A stretch of 64,000 nucleotides of DNA from assembly GCF_001884065.1 (NCBI RefSeq), contig NZ_MACH01000054.1:248001-312000 (forward strand), read 5' to 3'. Of this stretch, positions 1-7,824 are shown piece after piece. The position numbers were made by a program, and so were the translations under genes. The notes beneath the pieces are model-generated. The model did no database searches and was not told the origin of the DNA. It was given only the letters and a program-made list of their open reading frames with translations. This DNA is from Bacillus proteolyticus. GTDB taxonomy: Bacteria > Bacillota > Bacilli > Bacillales > Bacillaceae_G. Position 1 is the stretch's first letter, and every line of letters starts with the position of its first letter.

Positions 1-263
1 TTAATGTAGCTGTTTCTACTGGAGGGGCTAGTCCGAAACTTGCAAAAAAAATTCGTGATGATATTGCAAATAAATATGATGAGACCTATGAATCATATCT
101 TGATTTTTTATATGAAGTTAGAATAAAAGTGAAAGAATTGCAAGTAGAGAAAAGGAAGAAAAATATATTATTGCAAGAAGTATTAAAGTCGGTATATGTT
201 CAAAATGAACAAAAAAGAGAAATTTTTTTACAAGAATTAGAGAGGGAACTTCATGTAGGATAG
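1..263 (+). CDS. Precorrin-2 dehydrogenase / siroheme synthase-like protein (3' end only)
   Basis: The gene starts before the window and ends at TAG 261-263, reading in frame from base 3. The visible protein begins VAVSTGGASPKLAKKIR. This matches the conserved glycine-rich stretch after the NAD-binding fold in CysG-N/SirC/Met8-type precorrin-2 dehydrogenases, which oxidise precorrin-2 to sirohydrochlorin in siroheme synthesis. The rest is a charged, helical tail of about 60 residues rich in Lys and Glu (for example KELQVEKRKKN). No further domain is visible. A promoter and T-box leader for the next gene begin within 20 bases of the stop, so this is probably the end of its transcription unit. 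The family call rests on one short motif and is moderate. Confidence 0.7.
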   Translation, partial: NVAVSTGGASPKLAKKIRDDIANKYDETYESYLDFLYEVRIKVKELQVEKRKKNILLQEVLKSVYVQNEQKREIFLQELERELHVG

Positions 264-277
264 TGAGTGAATTGTGC

Positions 278-306
278 TTTACAAATGTAAAAATATAATT
301 TATAAT
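278..306 (+). promoter_or_regulatory. SigA-type promoter of the T-box leader
   Basis: TTTACA at 278-283 and TATAAT at 301-306 are separated by exactly 17 bases. Transcription would start near 313, placing the whole T-box leader in the transcript. Confidence 0.6.
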
Positions 307-312
307 CACAAG

Positions 313-602
313 TAACTTCAATAGATGAAATCGATGAGCAAGAAGAGTACGTATATTTGAGGCGTTCAGAGAGCTGGGGTAAGGTGTGAGCCCGGTACGA
401 TAAAATATACAGAATGGGCTTGCGAGAGGTATGCTGAACATTGTAGTAGGCAACCCGGGTTCCGCCGTTAAAAGGATAGAGTATCGGAGTTTTCCTGTAC
501 TTGAACAAGTGGGATTTATCAATCCAATTGAGGTGGTACCACGGTATTTATATTACATATATCGTCCTCTACATGCATATTTGCGTGTAGGGGACTTTTT
601 TA
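313..602 (+). promoter_or_regulatory. T-box riboswitch leader, probably tryptophan-specific
   Basis: All T-box landmarks are present. Stem I has an AGUA motif (GAGTAC near 347-352) and a paired helix GTATATTT/AAATATAC. An AGAGAGCTGGGG distal region follows. The antiterminator T-box GAGGTGGTACCACGG lies at 530-544, and the intrinsic terminator GTCCTCTACATGC/GCGTGTAGGGGAC plus T-run at 564-602. The specifier loop strand after the helix reads AGAATGGG. GAA followed by TGG (415-417) gives a Trp codon with a purine after it. In strict register with glyQS-type loops the codon would be GGG (416-418). The bulge UGGU predicts an A discriminator, which fits neither perfectly: tRNA-Trp carries G73, allowing a G-U pair, and tRNA-Gly carries U73. 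Tryptophan is preferred because the gene behind it is an amino-acid symporter. Confidence 0.85.
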
Positions 603-683
603 TTTTCTAAAGGAGGTGTGCGAGTATGAAATGAAAGTGTATAATTAGTAAAAGTTTAAATATTCAGAAAAGGAGAAATTATA

Positions 684-2039
684 ATGAAAGAAACACAGCA
701 ATGGACGTCGAAAATAGGCTTTGTACTCGCAGCAGCCGGAGCCGCAGTAGGTCTTGGGGCAATATGGAAATTTCCATATGTTGCAGGTAATGGCGGGGGA
801 GGCGCATTCTTCCTTGTATTCTTACTATTAACTGTATTTATTGGTATGCCTCTCCTTATAGCTGAATTTGTTATCGGACGTAGTACCCAAAAAGAGGCGG
901 TTACAGCTTATAAAATATTAGTACCAAATAGTAAGTTATATCCTTGGATTGGTCGTATGGGAGTTGTTACTTGTTTTAGCGTACTATCTTTTTATAGTGT
1001 TGTAGGCGGATGGATTTTACTTTATTTATACTATAGTGTCACAGGTAGTTTCTGGAACGGTGTAGTCGATTATGGGCAATTGTTTGGTGAAACAATTTCA
1101 AATCCAGCAAGTGCTATTGGAGCACAATTCATCTTTATGCTTTGTACCATTTTTGTTGTTAGTAAAGGTGTGGAAAAAGGCATAGAAAAAGCAAGTAAGT
1201 ACATGATGCCGCTATTATTCATTTTATTTATTGCTATCATTATTCGTGCCTTAACGCTTGATGGCGCTATGGCTGGGGTAGAATTCTTCTTAAAACCAGA
1301 TTTTTCAAAGCTCACAGCAGATACGATTTTATATGCGATGGGACAATCTTTCTTCTCACTAACGGTAGGTGCCTCGGTAATGGTAACGTATAGTTCGTAT
1401 TTAAAGAAAGAAGAGCATTTAGCTAAATCAGCAACATCTATTGTAAGTTTAACTGTATTTATTACAGTACTTGCAGGATTAGCGATTTTCCCAGCGATTT
1501 TCGCATTAGGAGTTAAACCGACAGAAGGACCAGGGCTACTGTTTATCGTTCTTCCTGCTGTCTTTGCAAAAATTCCATTTGGACAATTTTTCTTCATTAT
1601 GTTTTTAGTATTATTCTTCTTTGCGACTTTAACATCTGCGATTTCAATGCTAGAAATTGTAGTAGCATCTGTTGCGAAAGATAATGAGAAGAAGCGTCCA
1701 TCAGCTTCGTTATTAATTGGTATTCTTATTTTTGCAGTTGGAATTCCATCAGCGTTATCGTTTGGAATTATGAGTGATGTGAAAATATTTGGTAAGACAT
1801 TCTTTGATTTCGTCGATTTTTCGGTCAGTAATGTGTTACTGCCATTAGGAGTACTAGCCATTTCGCTATTCGTACCAAATAAAATGAGTAAAGAGTTATT
1901 AATGAAAGAATTAGAAGTTACGGAAACGAAAGGAAAAACATTATTTAACATTTGGTTCTTCTTACTTCGTTATGTTATTCCGGTAACTGTAATTATCGTA
2001 TTTTTAAATGCGATAGGCGTATTTAAAACGTTTGCATAA
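684..2039 (+). CDS. Sodium-dependent amino-acid symporter, NSS (SNF) family
   Basis: This 451-residue polytopic membrane protein shows the NSS/LeuT signature at its N-terminus: WTSKIGFVLAAAGAAVGLGAIWKFPY, given here only as a short excerpt of TM1, with the unwound Na+/substrate site at GLGAIWKFPY. About eleven hydrophobic segments follow, the usual count for bacterial MhsT/TnaT-type members, against twelve in eukaryotic relatives. It should import a hydrophobic amino acid with Na+. The T-box leader upstream points to tryptophan as the controlled amino acid. The start follows AAAGGAGAAATTATA. A strong bidirectional hairpin lies just after the stop. The substrate is inferred; the family is secure. 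Confidence 0.92.
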   Translation: MKETQQWTSKIGFVLAAAGAAVGLGAIWKFPYVAGNGGGGAFFLVFLLLTVFIGMPLLIAEFVIGRSTQKEAVTAYKILVPNSKLYPWIGRMGVVTCFSVLSFYSVVGGWILLYLYYSVTGSFWNGVVDYGQLFGETISNPASAIGAQFIFMLCTIFVVSKGVEKGIEKASKYMMPLLFILFIAIIIRALTLDGAMAGVEFFLKPDFSKLTADTILYAMGQSFFSLTVGASVMVTYSSYLKKEEHLAKSATSIVSLTVFITVLAGLAIFPAIFALGVKPTEGPGLLFIVLPAVFAKIPFGQFFFIMFLVLFFFATLTSAISMLEIVVASVAKDNEKKRPSASLLIGILIFAVGIPSALSFGIMSDVKIFGKTFFDFVDFSVSNVLLPLGVLAISLFVPNKMSKELLMKELEVTETKGKTLFNIWFFLLRYVIPVTVIIVFLNAIGVFKTFA

Positions 2040-2040
2040 T

Positions 2041-2069
2041 AAAAAGACGGAGATTTCTCCGTCTTTTTA
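2041..2069. terminator. Bidirectional terminator between the symporter and a small membrane gene
   Basis: AAAAAGACGGAG and CTCCGTCTTTTT form a perfect stem with a TTT loop and T-runs on both strands. It serves the convergent genes ending at 2039 and 2070. Confidence 0.85.
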
Positions 2070-2231
2070 TTATGTTGTAGAAGTATTTAATAAGCGATTA
2101 TATGCTTTATAAGCTGTGACAACTGCGATAAATGATCCAATTAAAAATAACGCTGAGCCGCCGAATGTAAATAACCGGCCGATGTATGCTTCTCTAGCTT
2201 CTTCTATTTCTTCTTGTAATTGTGTATTCAT
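2070..2231 (-). CDS. Small single-span membrane protein, unknown function
   Basis: This encodes 53 residues if it starts at the ATG at 2231, which follows GGGGTGATAAAT at good spacing. A longer reading starting at 2258 has no ribosome site. The N-terminus (MNTQLQEEIEEAREAYIGR) is acidic and helical. It is followed by one transmembrane helix (LFTFGGSALFLIGSFIAVVTAY) and a short polar tail. I recognise no named family. It ends against the shared terminator with the symporter and is monocistronic. Confidence 0.65.
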   Translation of the reverse strand: MNTQLQEEIEEAREAYIGRLFTFGGSALFLIGSFIAVVTAYKAYNRLLNTSTT

Positions 2232-2302
2232 ATTTATCACCCCGCAAAATATAGGCATTTAGTTGTAGTTTATGTAAAACGCCTAAAAAGTGTGAAGTAG
2301 TA

Positions 2303-2332
2303 AAAAAAACTCGGTATGCACCGAGTTTTTTT
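2303..2332 (-). terminator. Terminator of the M23 peptidase gene
   Basis: ACTCGG-TATGCA-CCGAGT is flanked by A and T runs. It directly follows the stop of the minus-strand gene and reaches to its last bases. Confidence 0.8.
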
Positions 2333-3605
2333 ATAATCCGATATAAGGAGACGGATCAACTGCGTTTGTCTTACCAACATTCCATTCCCCAATATGAAGT
2401 TCGAAGTGTAAATGTTGTCCGTAAGATTGACCGGTATTTCCCATAAAGCCAAGTTGATCGCCTTGTTTTACAGTTTGTCCATTGGATACAGAGCGACTAT
2501 TCATATGTGCATACACTGTCGTATATGTTTTTCCGTTAACACGGTGAGATAAGTAAACAACGTTTCCGTAACTAGAGGATAATTCTGAACGGATAACAAC
2601 ACCATCTGCAGCGGCAATAATTGGAACTGTTCCCGAAGCTGCGATATCGATTCCTTTATGGTTATCTAAAGAACGTGCGCCGAATCCAGAAGTTTTTGAT
2701 CCAGCCGCTGGTTTAATAAATCCACCTTTGTTCGTATCTTGCGGTGTTGGTGCGGCTTGTGTGCTTTCTTTAGCAGAAGCAGCGGCTTGTTTTTTTGCTT
2801 CCTCAGCCTTGCGTGCCTCTTCCGCTTTCCGAGCTTCTTCCGCACGTTTTTCCTCTTCAATTGCTTTTTGAACAGCTTGACGCTGGTTTTCTAAAATACC
2901 TTGTGACTCTTCTAATCCTTCAATCTCGGAATCTACTTTTGATACTTTCGTATGTAGATCTTTAATAAGAGTTTGTTGCTGTTGTTGATTACTTACTAAC
3001 TCTTGTTGTTTTTGCTCTAATTTTTGTTCAGATTCTTTCAGTTGTTGCTCTTTTTTCTCAACAGCCTCTTTTTCTGTCGTTACAGCATTTTGATCGTTTG
3101 TTTGCTTTTTCACAATATCGGTATCGTTATTTAAAATTAAACTTACAGAGTACATATTATCAACAAGATCGGCAATATTTGCAGAACTTGTTATTACTTC
3201 TGTAATGATACTCGTACGAGGCTTTTCTTGCATAGATTGTAGTCGTTGTTTAATAACTTCCTGTCGTGTATCTATGTTCGTTTGTAATTGCTCTATATGC
3301 TTCTTTTTTTCAGTAATAACTTGCTGTGTGTTGCTAATTTCTTTTTTTGTATCGTTTAATTCAGCTTCGTTTTTATTAATAGAAGTAGTTAATTCATCAA
3401 TTTTCTTTTGTAATTCTTGGATTTCTTTTTCTATTTGTTCTTTCTCAGCTGATTTATTTTGTAAGTCATTTTGTTTGCCTTCTAATTCAGATTGAATATT
3501 AGATAATTTATTTTCATTCGTTTCAGCGTATACGGGTGAAAGTAACGGGGAAACGAAAATCGTTCCAGCTGCTAAAACACTAAACGCTGCAAATTTCTTT
3601 TTCAT
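2331..3605 (-). CDS. Secreted coiled-coil M23 peptidase (EnvC/PcsB-like)
   Basis: The protein has 424 residues from the ATG at 3605, which follows AAAGGAG; an in-frame extension to 3674 has no ribosome site. A signal peptide (MKKKFAAFSVLAAGTIFVS, cleavage after VYA) is followed by about 240 residues of heptad-rich coiled coil (KEIQELQKKIDEL, KEQQLKESEQKLEQ) and an Ala/Glu/Lys linker. The C-terminal peptidase_M23 domain has HKGIDIAA and HLHFELH zinc motifs (family pattern HxxxD and HxH). Such proteins cut peptidoglycan cross-bridges or stems during division, and the coiled coil usually docks to FtsEX-type partners. No ftsEX lies nearby. The peptidase call is firm; the division role is by analogy. 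Confidence 0.9.
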   Translation of the reverse strand: MKKKFAAFSVLAAGTIFVSPLLSPVYAETNENKLSNIQSELEGKQNDLQNKSAEKEQIEKEIQELQKKIDELTTSINKNEAELNDTKKEISNTQQVITEKKKHIEQLQTNIDTRQEVIKQRLQSMQEKPRTSIITEVITSSANIADLVDNMYSVSLILNNDTDIVKKQTNDQNAVTTEKEAVEKKEQQLKESEQKLEQKQQELVSNQQQQQTLIKDLHTKVSKVDSEIEGLEESQGILENQRQAVQKAIEEEKRAEEARKAEEARKAEEAKKQAAASAKESTQAAPTPQDTNKGGFIKPAAGSKTSGFGARSLDNHKGIDIAASGTVPIIAAADGVVIRSELSSSYGNVVYLSHRVNGKTYTTVYAHMNSRSVSNGQTVKQGDQLGFMGNTGQSYGQHLHFELHIGEWNVGKTNAVDPSPYIGL

Positions 3606-3674
3606 TGTTGTCTGGCTCCTTTCCCTATGAATGTTATATATCATAAGAAGAAGAGTGTCTATCGTTGTAATCAT

Positions 3675-4070
3675 AATGTAAAGAGAATTTTATAATTTTG
3701 CTAAGTTTTGTCGGAATTTAGCATCTTTTCGTAGTGTTTGTCATAAAGTTAAAATTCTTGAATGTATAGAAAAAGGTATCAATTTCTATATTGTTTAAAA
3801 AAATCATGGGAAATGATGGAGTTTTCCATAATGAAACAGTACTTCAAAAACCTATCAATCACTAGTGAGGAATCGATTTCATGTGAGGTTTTCTGACATG
3901 AGGTTTATTTTTGTCAAGAAAATTATTTGTGTTCGGGCAAACTTATTTTGTTGTCAGATTTTAATTTTTGATTTATGATTTTTAACAGGGACAAAATGTA
4001 TTGAATTGTCGAATAATATGTAATACTCTTAATTTCAAGTTTTATAGACATAGAATGAGAGATAGAGTGA
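3675..4070. other. Intergenic region without a clear gene
   Basis: About 400 bases between divergent genes. I see no convincing ORF. The only pattern is a short direct repeat, CATGTGAGGTTT then CATGAGGTTT, at about 3880-3906. Promoters for the flanking genes must lie here, but I cannot place them with confidence. Confidence 0.5.
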
Positions 4071-4097
4071 CACATCGAAGAGGGGGTTACCACAAGT

Positions 4098-5372
4098 ATG
4101 AAAAGAATAGGACTTGCATGGCAAATTTTAATAGGACTTGCGCTTGGTATTGCAGTTGGGGCTATTTTCTTTGGCAATCCAGAAGTGGTGAAGTACTTAC
4201 AACCAATTGGTGATATTTTCATCCGATTAATTAAGATGATTGTTGTACCGATTGTTGTAGCGAGTATTGTTGTTGGGGTTGCTGGTGTTGGCGATGTTAA
4301 GAAGTTAGGCCGACTAGGCGGAAAAACAATTATTTACTTTGAAATTATTACAACGATTGCAATTGCTGTTGGTCTATTAATAGCAAACATTTTCCAACCT
4401 GGAAAAGGCGTTGATATGGATAAGTTAACAAAAACAGATATTTCTAAATATACACATACGACAGAGCAAGTACAAAGTCATTCGTTCGCGGATACGTTTG
4501 TAAATATTGTTCCGACGAACATTATGAAATCATTAGCTGAAGGTGATATGCTTGCTATTATCTTCTTCTCAGTATTATTTGGTTTAGGTGTAGCAGCAAT
4601 TGGTGAGCGTGGCAAACCAGTTCTGCAATTTTTCCAAGGTGTAGCAGATGCAATGTTTTATGTAACGAACCAAGTTATGAAGTTTGCGCCATTTGGTGTA
4701 TTCGCATTAATTGGTGTTACAGTTTCTACATTCGGATTAGCTTCATTAATTCCATTAGGGAAATTACTCATTGTAGTATATGGAGCAATGATATTCTTCG
4801 TTGTGGTCGTATTAGGACTTACAGCGAAAATATTCGGTATTAACATTTTCCAATTCTTTAAAATTTTAAAAGACGAGCTGATCTTAGCGTACTCTACAGC
4901 AAGTTCAGAAACGGTTTTACCGAAAATTATGGAGAAAATGGAGAAATTCGGTTGCCCGAAAGCAATTACATCTTTCGTTATTCCAACAGGTTATTCATTT
5001 AACTTAGATGGATCAACGTTATATCAAGCAATTGCGGCAATTTTCTTAGCGCAAATGTACGGTATTGAATTATCCATTACACAACAAATTACGTTATTAC
5101 TTGTATTAATGGTTACATCAAAAGGTATCGCGGGTGTACCGGGCGTATCATTCGTTGTATTATTAGCAACACTTGGTACAGTAGGTATTCCAGCTGAAGG
5201 TTTAGCGTTTATTGCAGGTATTGACCGTATTCTAGATATGGCTCGTACGGCAGTTAACGTTGTAGGTAACTCTTTAGCGGCTGTAGTTATGTCTAAGTGG
5301 GAAGGTCAATATGACGCTGAAAAAGGACAAGCCTATTTAAAAGAGATATCTGAAAAGGGTCAAGCGGCTTAA
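4098..5372 (+). CDS. Glutamate/dicarboxylate:cation symporter (DAACS family, GltP/DctP type)
   Basis: This 424-residue membrane protein resembles GltT/GltP: N-terminal MKRIGLAWQILIGLALGI, then IRLIKMIVVPIVVASIVVG, the serine-rich re-entrant loop AYSTASSETVLPK, the TM7 motif with NLDGSTLY, and the last core motif DRILDMARTAVNVVGNS. The acidic/Asn-rich residues in the last two motifs coordinate Na+/H+ and the carboxylate substrate in this family. Substrate could be glutamate, aspartate or C4-dicarboxylates. The ribosome site AAGAGGGGG (4078-4086) contains an 8-base complement of the C-rich seed of the candidate Fur-regulated RNA at 29738-29843. A perfect hairpin follows the stop. Confidence 0.93.
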   Translation: MKRIGLAWQILIGLALGIAVGAIFFGNPEVVKYLQPIGDIFIRLIKMIVVPIVVASIVVGVAGVGDVKKLGRLGGKTIIYFEIITTIAIAVGLLIANIFQPGKGVDMDKLTKTDISKYTHTTEQVQSHSFADTFVNIVPTNIMKSLAEGDMLAIIFFSVLFGLGVAAIGERGKPVLQFFQGVADAMFYVTNQVMKFAPFGVFALIGVTVSTFGLASLIPLGKLLIVVYGAMIFFVVVVLGLTAKIFGINIFQFFKILKDELILAYSTASSETVLPKIMEKMEKFGCPKAITSFVIPTGYSFNLDGSTLYQAIAAIFLAQMYGIELSITQQITLLLVLMVTSKGIAGVPGVSFVVLLATLGTVGIPAEGLAFIAGIDRILDMARTAVNVVGNSLAAVVMSKWEGQYDAEKGQAYLKEISEKGQAA

Positions 5373-5381
5373 TTATGATTT

Positions 5382-5415
5382 GAAAAGCTCTCACATATTA
5401 TGTGAGAGCTTTTCT
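5382..5415 (+). terminator. Terminator after the DAACS symporter
   Basis: GAAAAGCTCTCACATA pairs with TATGTGAGAGCTTTTC around a short loop. It lies between the symporter stop and the next start. Confidence 0.8.
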
Positions 5416-5439
5416 GTATGTAGAAGAGGAGCGAAAGTT

Positions 5440-5958
5440 ATGAAACGTAAGTACGGTGATGGTTCTACGTGGAAGCGATTAATAGAGAAGACATACACAG
5501 TAAAACGAGTTGAAGCAGGTATGTTAGGAATATTGGATATAAAAAAGGTGAGAGAGCCTAGTTATAAAGAATACAATAGTAAAGAGATTTGCATTGCAGG
5601 TGATGGGTATACATGGATGCAATATTTTATAAGCGACAAAAACTTTGCAATTACAGCTATGTTAGACAATCAAAAACAATTAGTGCAATATTATATCGAT
5701 GTGACGAAAGAATTTAAAATTGACGATCGTGGTTTGCCTTATTTTGATGATTTATACTTAGATGTAGTATTGTTACCGAGCGGTGAGATTTATGTATTGG
5801 ATGAAGATGAGTTAGAGGATGCCTATAATATAGGTGATGTTACTAAGGAAGAATATGAATTAGCATGGCGTATAACAAAATGGATTGTAGCAACGATAAA
5901 AAATGGAGAATTTTCTTGGATTTCAATATTAGATAAAGAAATCGAAAAGTTAAAATGA
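5440..5958 (+). CDS. DUF402 family protein (possible nucleotide phosphatase)
   Basis: The protein has 172 residues from ATG 5440 behind AGAAGAGGAGCG; an upstream in-frame ATG at 5380 sits inside the preceding terminator and is rejected. The middle and C-terminal regions (LPYFDDLYLDVVLLPSGEIYV, VLDEDELEDA) carry the acidic pattern of DUF402/Ntdp-type proteins. In that fold Asp/Glu residues bind metal for nucleoside tri/diphosphatase activity, but this copy's activity is unknown. No membrane segment or signal is present. It stands alone between a terminator and the MetT promoter. Confidence 0.7.
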   Translation: MKRKYGDGSTWKRLIEKTYTVKRVEAGMLGILDIKKVREPSYKEYNSKEICIAGDGYTWMQYFISDKNFAITAMLDNQKQLVQYYIDVTKEFKIDDRGLPYFDDLYLDVVLLPSGEIYVLDEDELEDAYNIGDVTKEEYELAWRITKWIVATIKNGEFSWISILDKEIEKLK

Positions 5959-6011
5959 TTGTTTTATTCAAATTTTTGCATAATTACCAAAAAAATCTAT
6001 ACAAAAAATAA

Positions 6012-6040
6012 TTGACTTTTGTTTTGTAAGCGAGTAAAGT
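6012..6040 (+). promoter_or_regulatory. Promoter of the SAM riboswitch leader
   Basis: TTGACT at 6012-6017, a 17-base spacer and TAAAGT at 6035-6040 form a good SigA promoter. The transcript would start near 6047, about 30 bases before the aptamer. Confidence 0.6.
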
Positions 6041-6077
6041 TAGGGAAGAAATTATTATTAAAAAATAAATATGAAAC

Positions 6078-6236
6078 CTTCTTATAAAGAGAGGCGGAGG
6101 GACTGGCCCTACGATGCCTCGGCAGCGGACTCGATTTCAGAGTGCTGTGCCAAATCCAGCAAGCATGTGCTTGAAAGATGAGAAGAGCGTTTCTTATAGA
6201 TGTATAAGACCTCTTCTCATTGGAAGAGGTCTTTTG
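6078..6236 (+). promoter_or_regulatory. SAM-I (S-box) riboswitch with terminator
   Basis: The S-box core is readable: AGAGAGGCGGAGGGACTGGCC, CGATGCCTCGGCAGCGG and TGAAAGATGAGAAG. P1 pairs CTTCTTAT (6078-6085) with ATGAGAAG (6178-6185). The terminator stem GACCTCTTC/GAAGAGGTC with T-run is at 6208-6236. ATGAGAAGAG (6178-6187) is also exactly complementary to CTCTTCTCAT (6211-6220), so P1 closure by SAM frees the terminator, while SAM absence allows an antiterminator. High SAM should switch the downstream transporter off. Confidence 0.93.
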
Positions 6237-6278
6237 TTATTCATTAGAAAAAGGTTGAAACTAGGGAGAGATGGTACT

Positions 6279-7595
6279 TTGAAAGAAACGAGAGGAAATG
6301 GTTTAGCTTTATTACCACTTGGTATATTTTTGGCGCTATTTATTGGTTCTGGAATTATTACAGGTGATTTCTATAAATTGCCGATACTTGTAGCAATTTC
6401 AATTGCTGTAGGGGTCGCTTTAGTGATGAATCGTAAAGAAAGCTTTAATGCGAAAGTAGAACGATTTGCTAAAGGTGCAGGAAATCCGGATATTATGATT
6501 ATGGTATTAATTTTTGTACTTGCAGGGGCGTTTTCTGAAACAGCAAAAGGAATGGGCGGAGTTGATTCAACTGTTAATTTAGCGTTATCTATTTTGCCAC
6601 CAGGATTTATCGTTGCTGGAATTTTTGTTATAGGGGCATTTATTTCATTAGCGATGGGAACTTCAATGGGAACAATTGCAGCACTAGCACCAATTGCTGT
6701 AGGGATTAGTGGGCAAACTGATATCTCAATTGCACTTGCGATGGCTACTGTTGTGGGCGGAGCGATGTTTGGTGATAATTTATCATTTATTTCAGATACA
6801 ACAATTGCTGCTGTTCGTTCACAAGGAACAGAAATGAAAGATAAGTTTAAAACGAACTTTTTAATTGTATTGCCAGCTGCTATTATTACAATTGTACTAT
6901 TAGTAATAATTACTTTAGGAAGTGATACACAAGTTAAAGCCCATAGTTTCGACTGGATAAAGATTTTACCGTATGCAGGAGTACTTATTACGGCGTTACT
7001 TGGTTGGAATGTACTTATTGTGTTAACTGGTGGAACTGTATTATCAGGTGTTATAGGGCTTATAGATGGAAGTTACACGTTAGAAAGTTTCTTTAAAAGT
7101 GTAACGACTGGCATGGGCAGTATGATGGAGCTAGTATTACTTGCTATATTAATCGGTGGTATGGTTGAACTGATCCAATATAATGGTGGTATTCAATATT
7201 TAATGAATCTTTTAACGCGTAATATTCGTTCGAAAAAAGGAGCAGAGTTCGGTATTGCTGGTTTAGTGAGTATGACGAATATGTGTACAGCGAATAATAC
7301 GATTTCGATTATTTTTACAGGTCCTCTTGCGAAGAACATTGCGGATCAATATGAAATTGATCCACGTAAATCAGCGAGTGTACTAGATCTTTTCTCTTGC
7401 TGTATACAAGGGTTAATCCCATATGGTGCTCAAATGTTAACTGCGGCAGGATTTGCTGCGTTATCTCCGGTTGAATTGTTACCATATGCATTTTATCCGA
7501 TCTTAGTTGGAGTATGTGGAATCATTTCTATATTAATTGGTTTCCCGAGATTTTCTAAAGTGGCGGAAAAAAAAGAGTATCATAAAACAGCATAA
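6279..7595 (+). CDS. metT: Methionine transporter of the NhaC superfamily (MetT type)
   Basis: The protein has 438 residues from the TTG at 6279, behind AGGGAGAG. The longer reading from 6114 starts within the riboswitch and is not credible. About eleven hydrophobic segments carry the Na+/H+ antiporter NhaC pattern (MVLIFVLAGAFSETAKGMG, GTSMGTIAALAPIAVGIS, GGAMFGDNLSFISDTTIAA). NhaC-like proteins under S-box control are known as MetT, a methionine importer predicted by comparative genomics in Bacillus and related genera. The SAM riboswitch directly upstream therefore supports methionine rather than sodium/proton exchange. A 16-bp terminator follows. Confidence 0.85.
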   Translation: MKETRGNGLALLPLGIFLALFIGSGIITGDFYKLPILVAISIAVGVALVMNRKESFNAKVERFAKGAGNPDIMIMVLIFVLAGAFSETAKGMGGVDSTVNLALSILPPGFIVAGIFVIGAFISLAMGTSMGTIAALAPIAVGISGQTDISIALAMATVVGGAMFGDNLSFISDTTIAAVRSQGTEMKDKFKTNFLIVLPAAIITIVLLVIITLGSDTQVKAHSFDWIKILPYAGVLITALLGWNVLIVLTGGTVLSGVIGLIDGSYTLESFFKSVTTGMGSMMELVLLAILIGGMVELIQYNGGIQYLMNLLTRNIRSKKGAEFGIAGLVSMTNMCTANNTISIIFTGPLAKNIADQYEIDPRKSASVLDLFSCCIQGLIPYGAQMLTAAGFAALSPVELLPYAFYPILVGVCGIISILIGFPRFSKVAEKKEYHKTA

Positions 7596-7624
7596 TTAAA
7601 TATGGATGTTATTCGTAGTAACAG

Positions 7625-7660
7625 AAGCCGTACAGAGAATATTCTCTGTACGGCTTTTTA
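7625..7660 (+). terminator. Terminator after metT
   Basis: AAGCCGTACAGAGAAT and ATTCTCTGTACGGCTT are exact complements followed by T residues. Confidence 0.85.
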
Positions 7661-7717
7661 TGTGTGATAAAAGAGGGAATTATCCTATCCTACCTTCTGT
7701 TTTTACAAAAGGCTGAA

Positions 7718-7745
7718 TTTAACTCAGTCTTAAGTCTGAGTTAAA
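7718..7745 (+). promoter_or_regulatory. Likely LiaR operator upstream of the lia-type operon
   Basis: Two exact 10-base arms, TTTAACTCAG and CTGAGTTAAA, flank a central TCTTAAGT, giving an almost perfect 28-base palindrome about 80 bases before the first lia gene. LiaR/VraR-type regulators bind inverted repeats in this position and autoregulate their operons. The assignment to LiaR is inferred from context. Confidence 0.6.
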
Positions 7746-7824
7746 AACGGTTCTTAAGCTCGTTATGGAAAAAAGAAAAAATAGTTAAGATAAGAGTATC
7801 AAATCGAAGGGAGGCAAGCACAAG

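Noticed and set aside
1070-1951. Long minus-strand frame (293 codons) opposite the NSS symporter
   Set aside because: It is antisense to a clear family gene, has low-complexity Asn/Ser/Ile-rich translation and no ribosome site.
6114-6278. N-terminal extension of metT
   Set aside because: It lies within the SAM riboswitch and terminator; translation must start after them, at TTG 6279.
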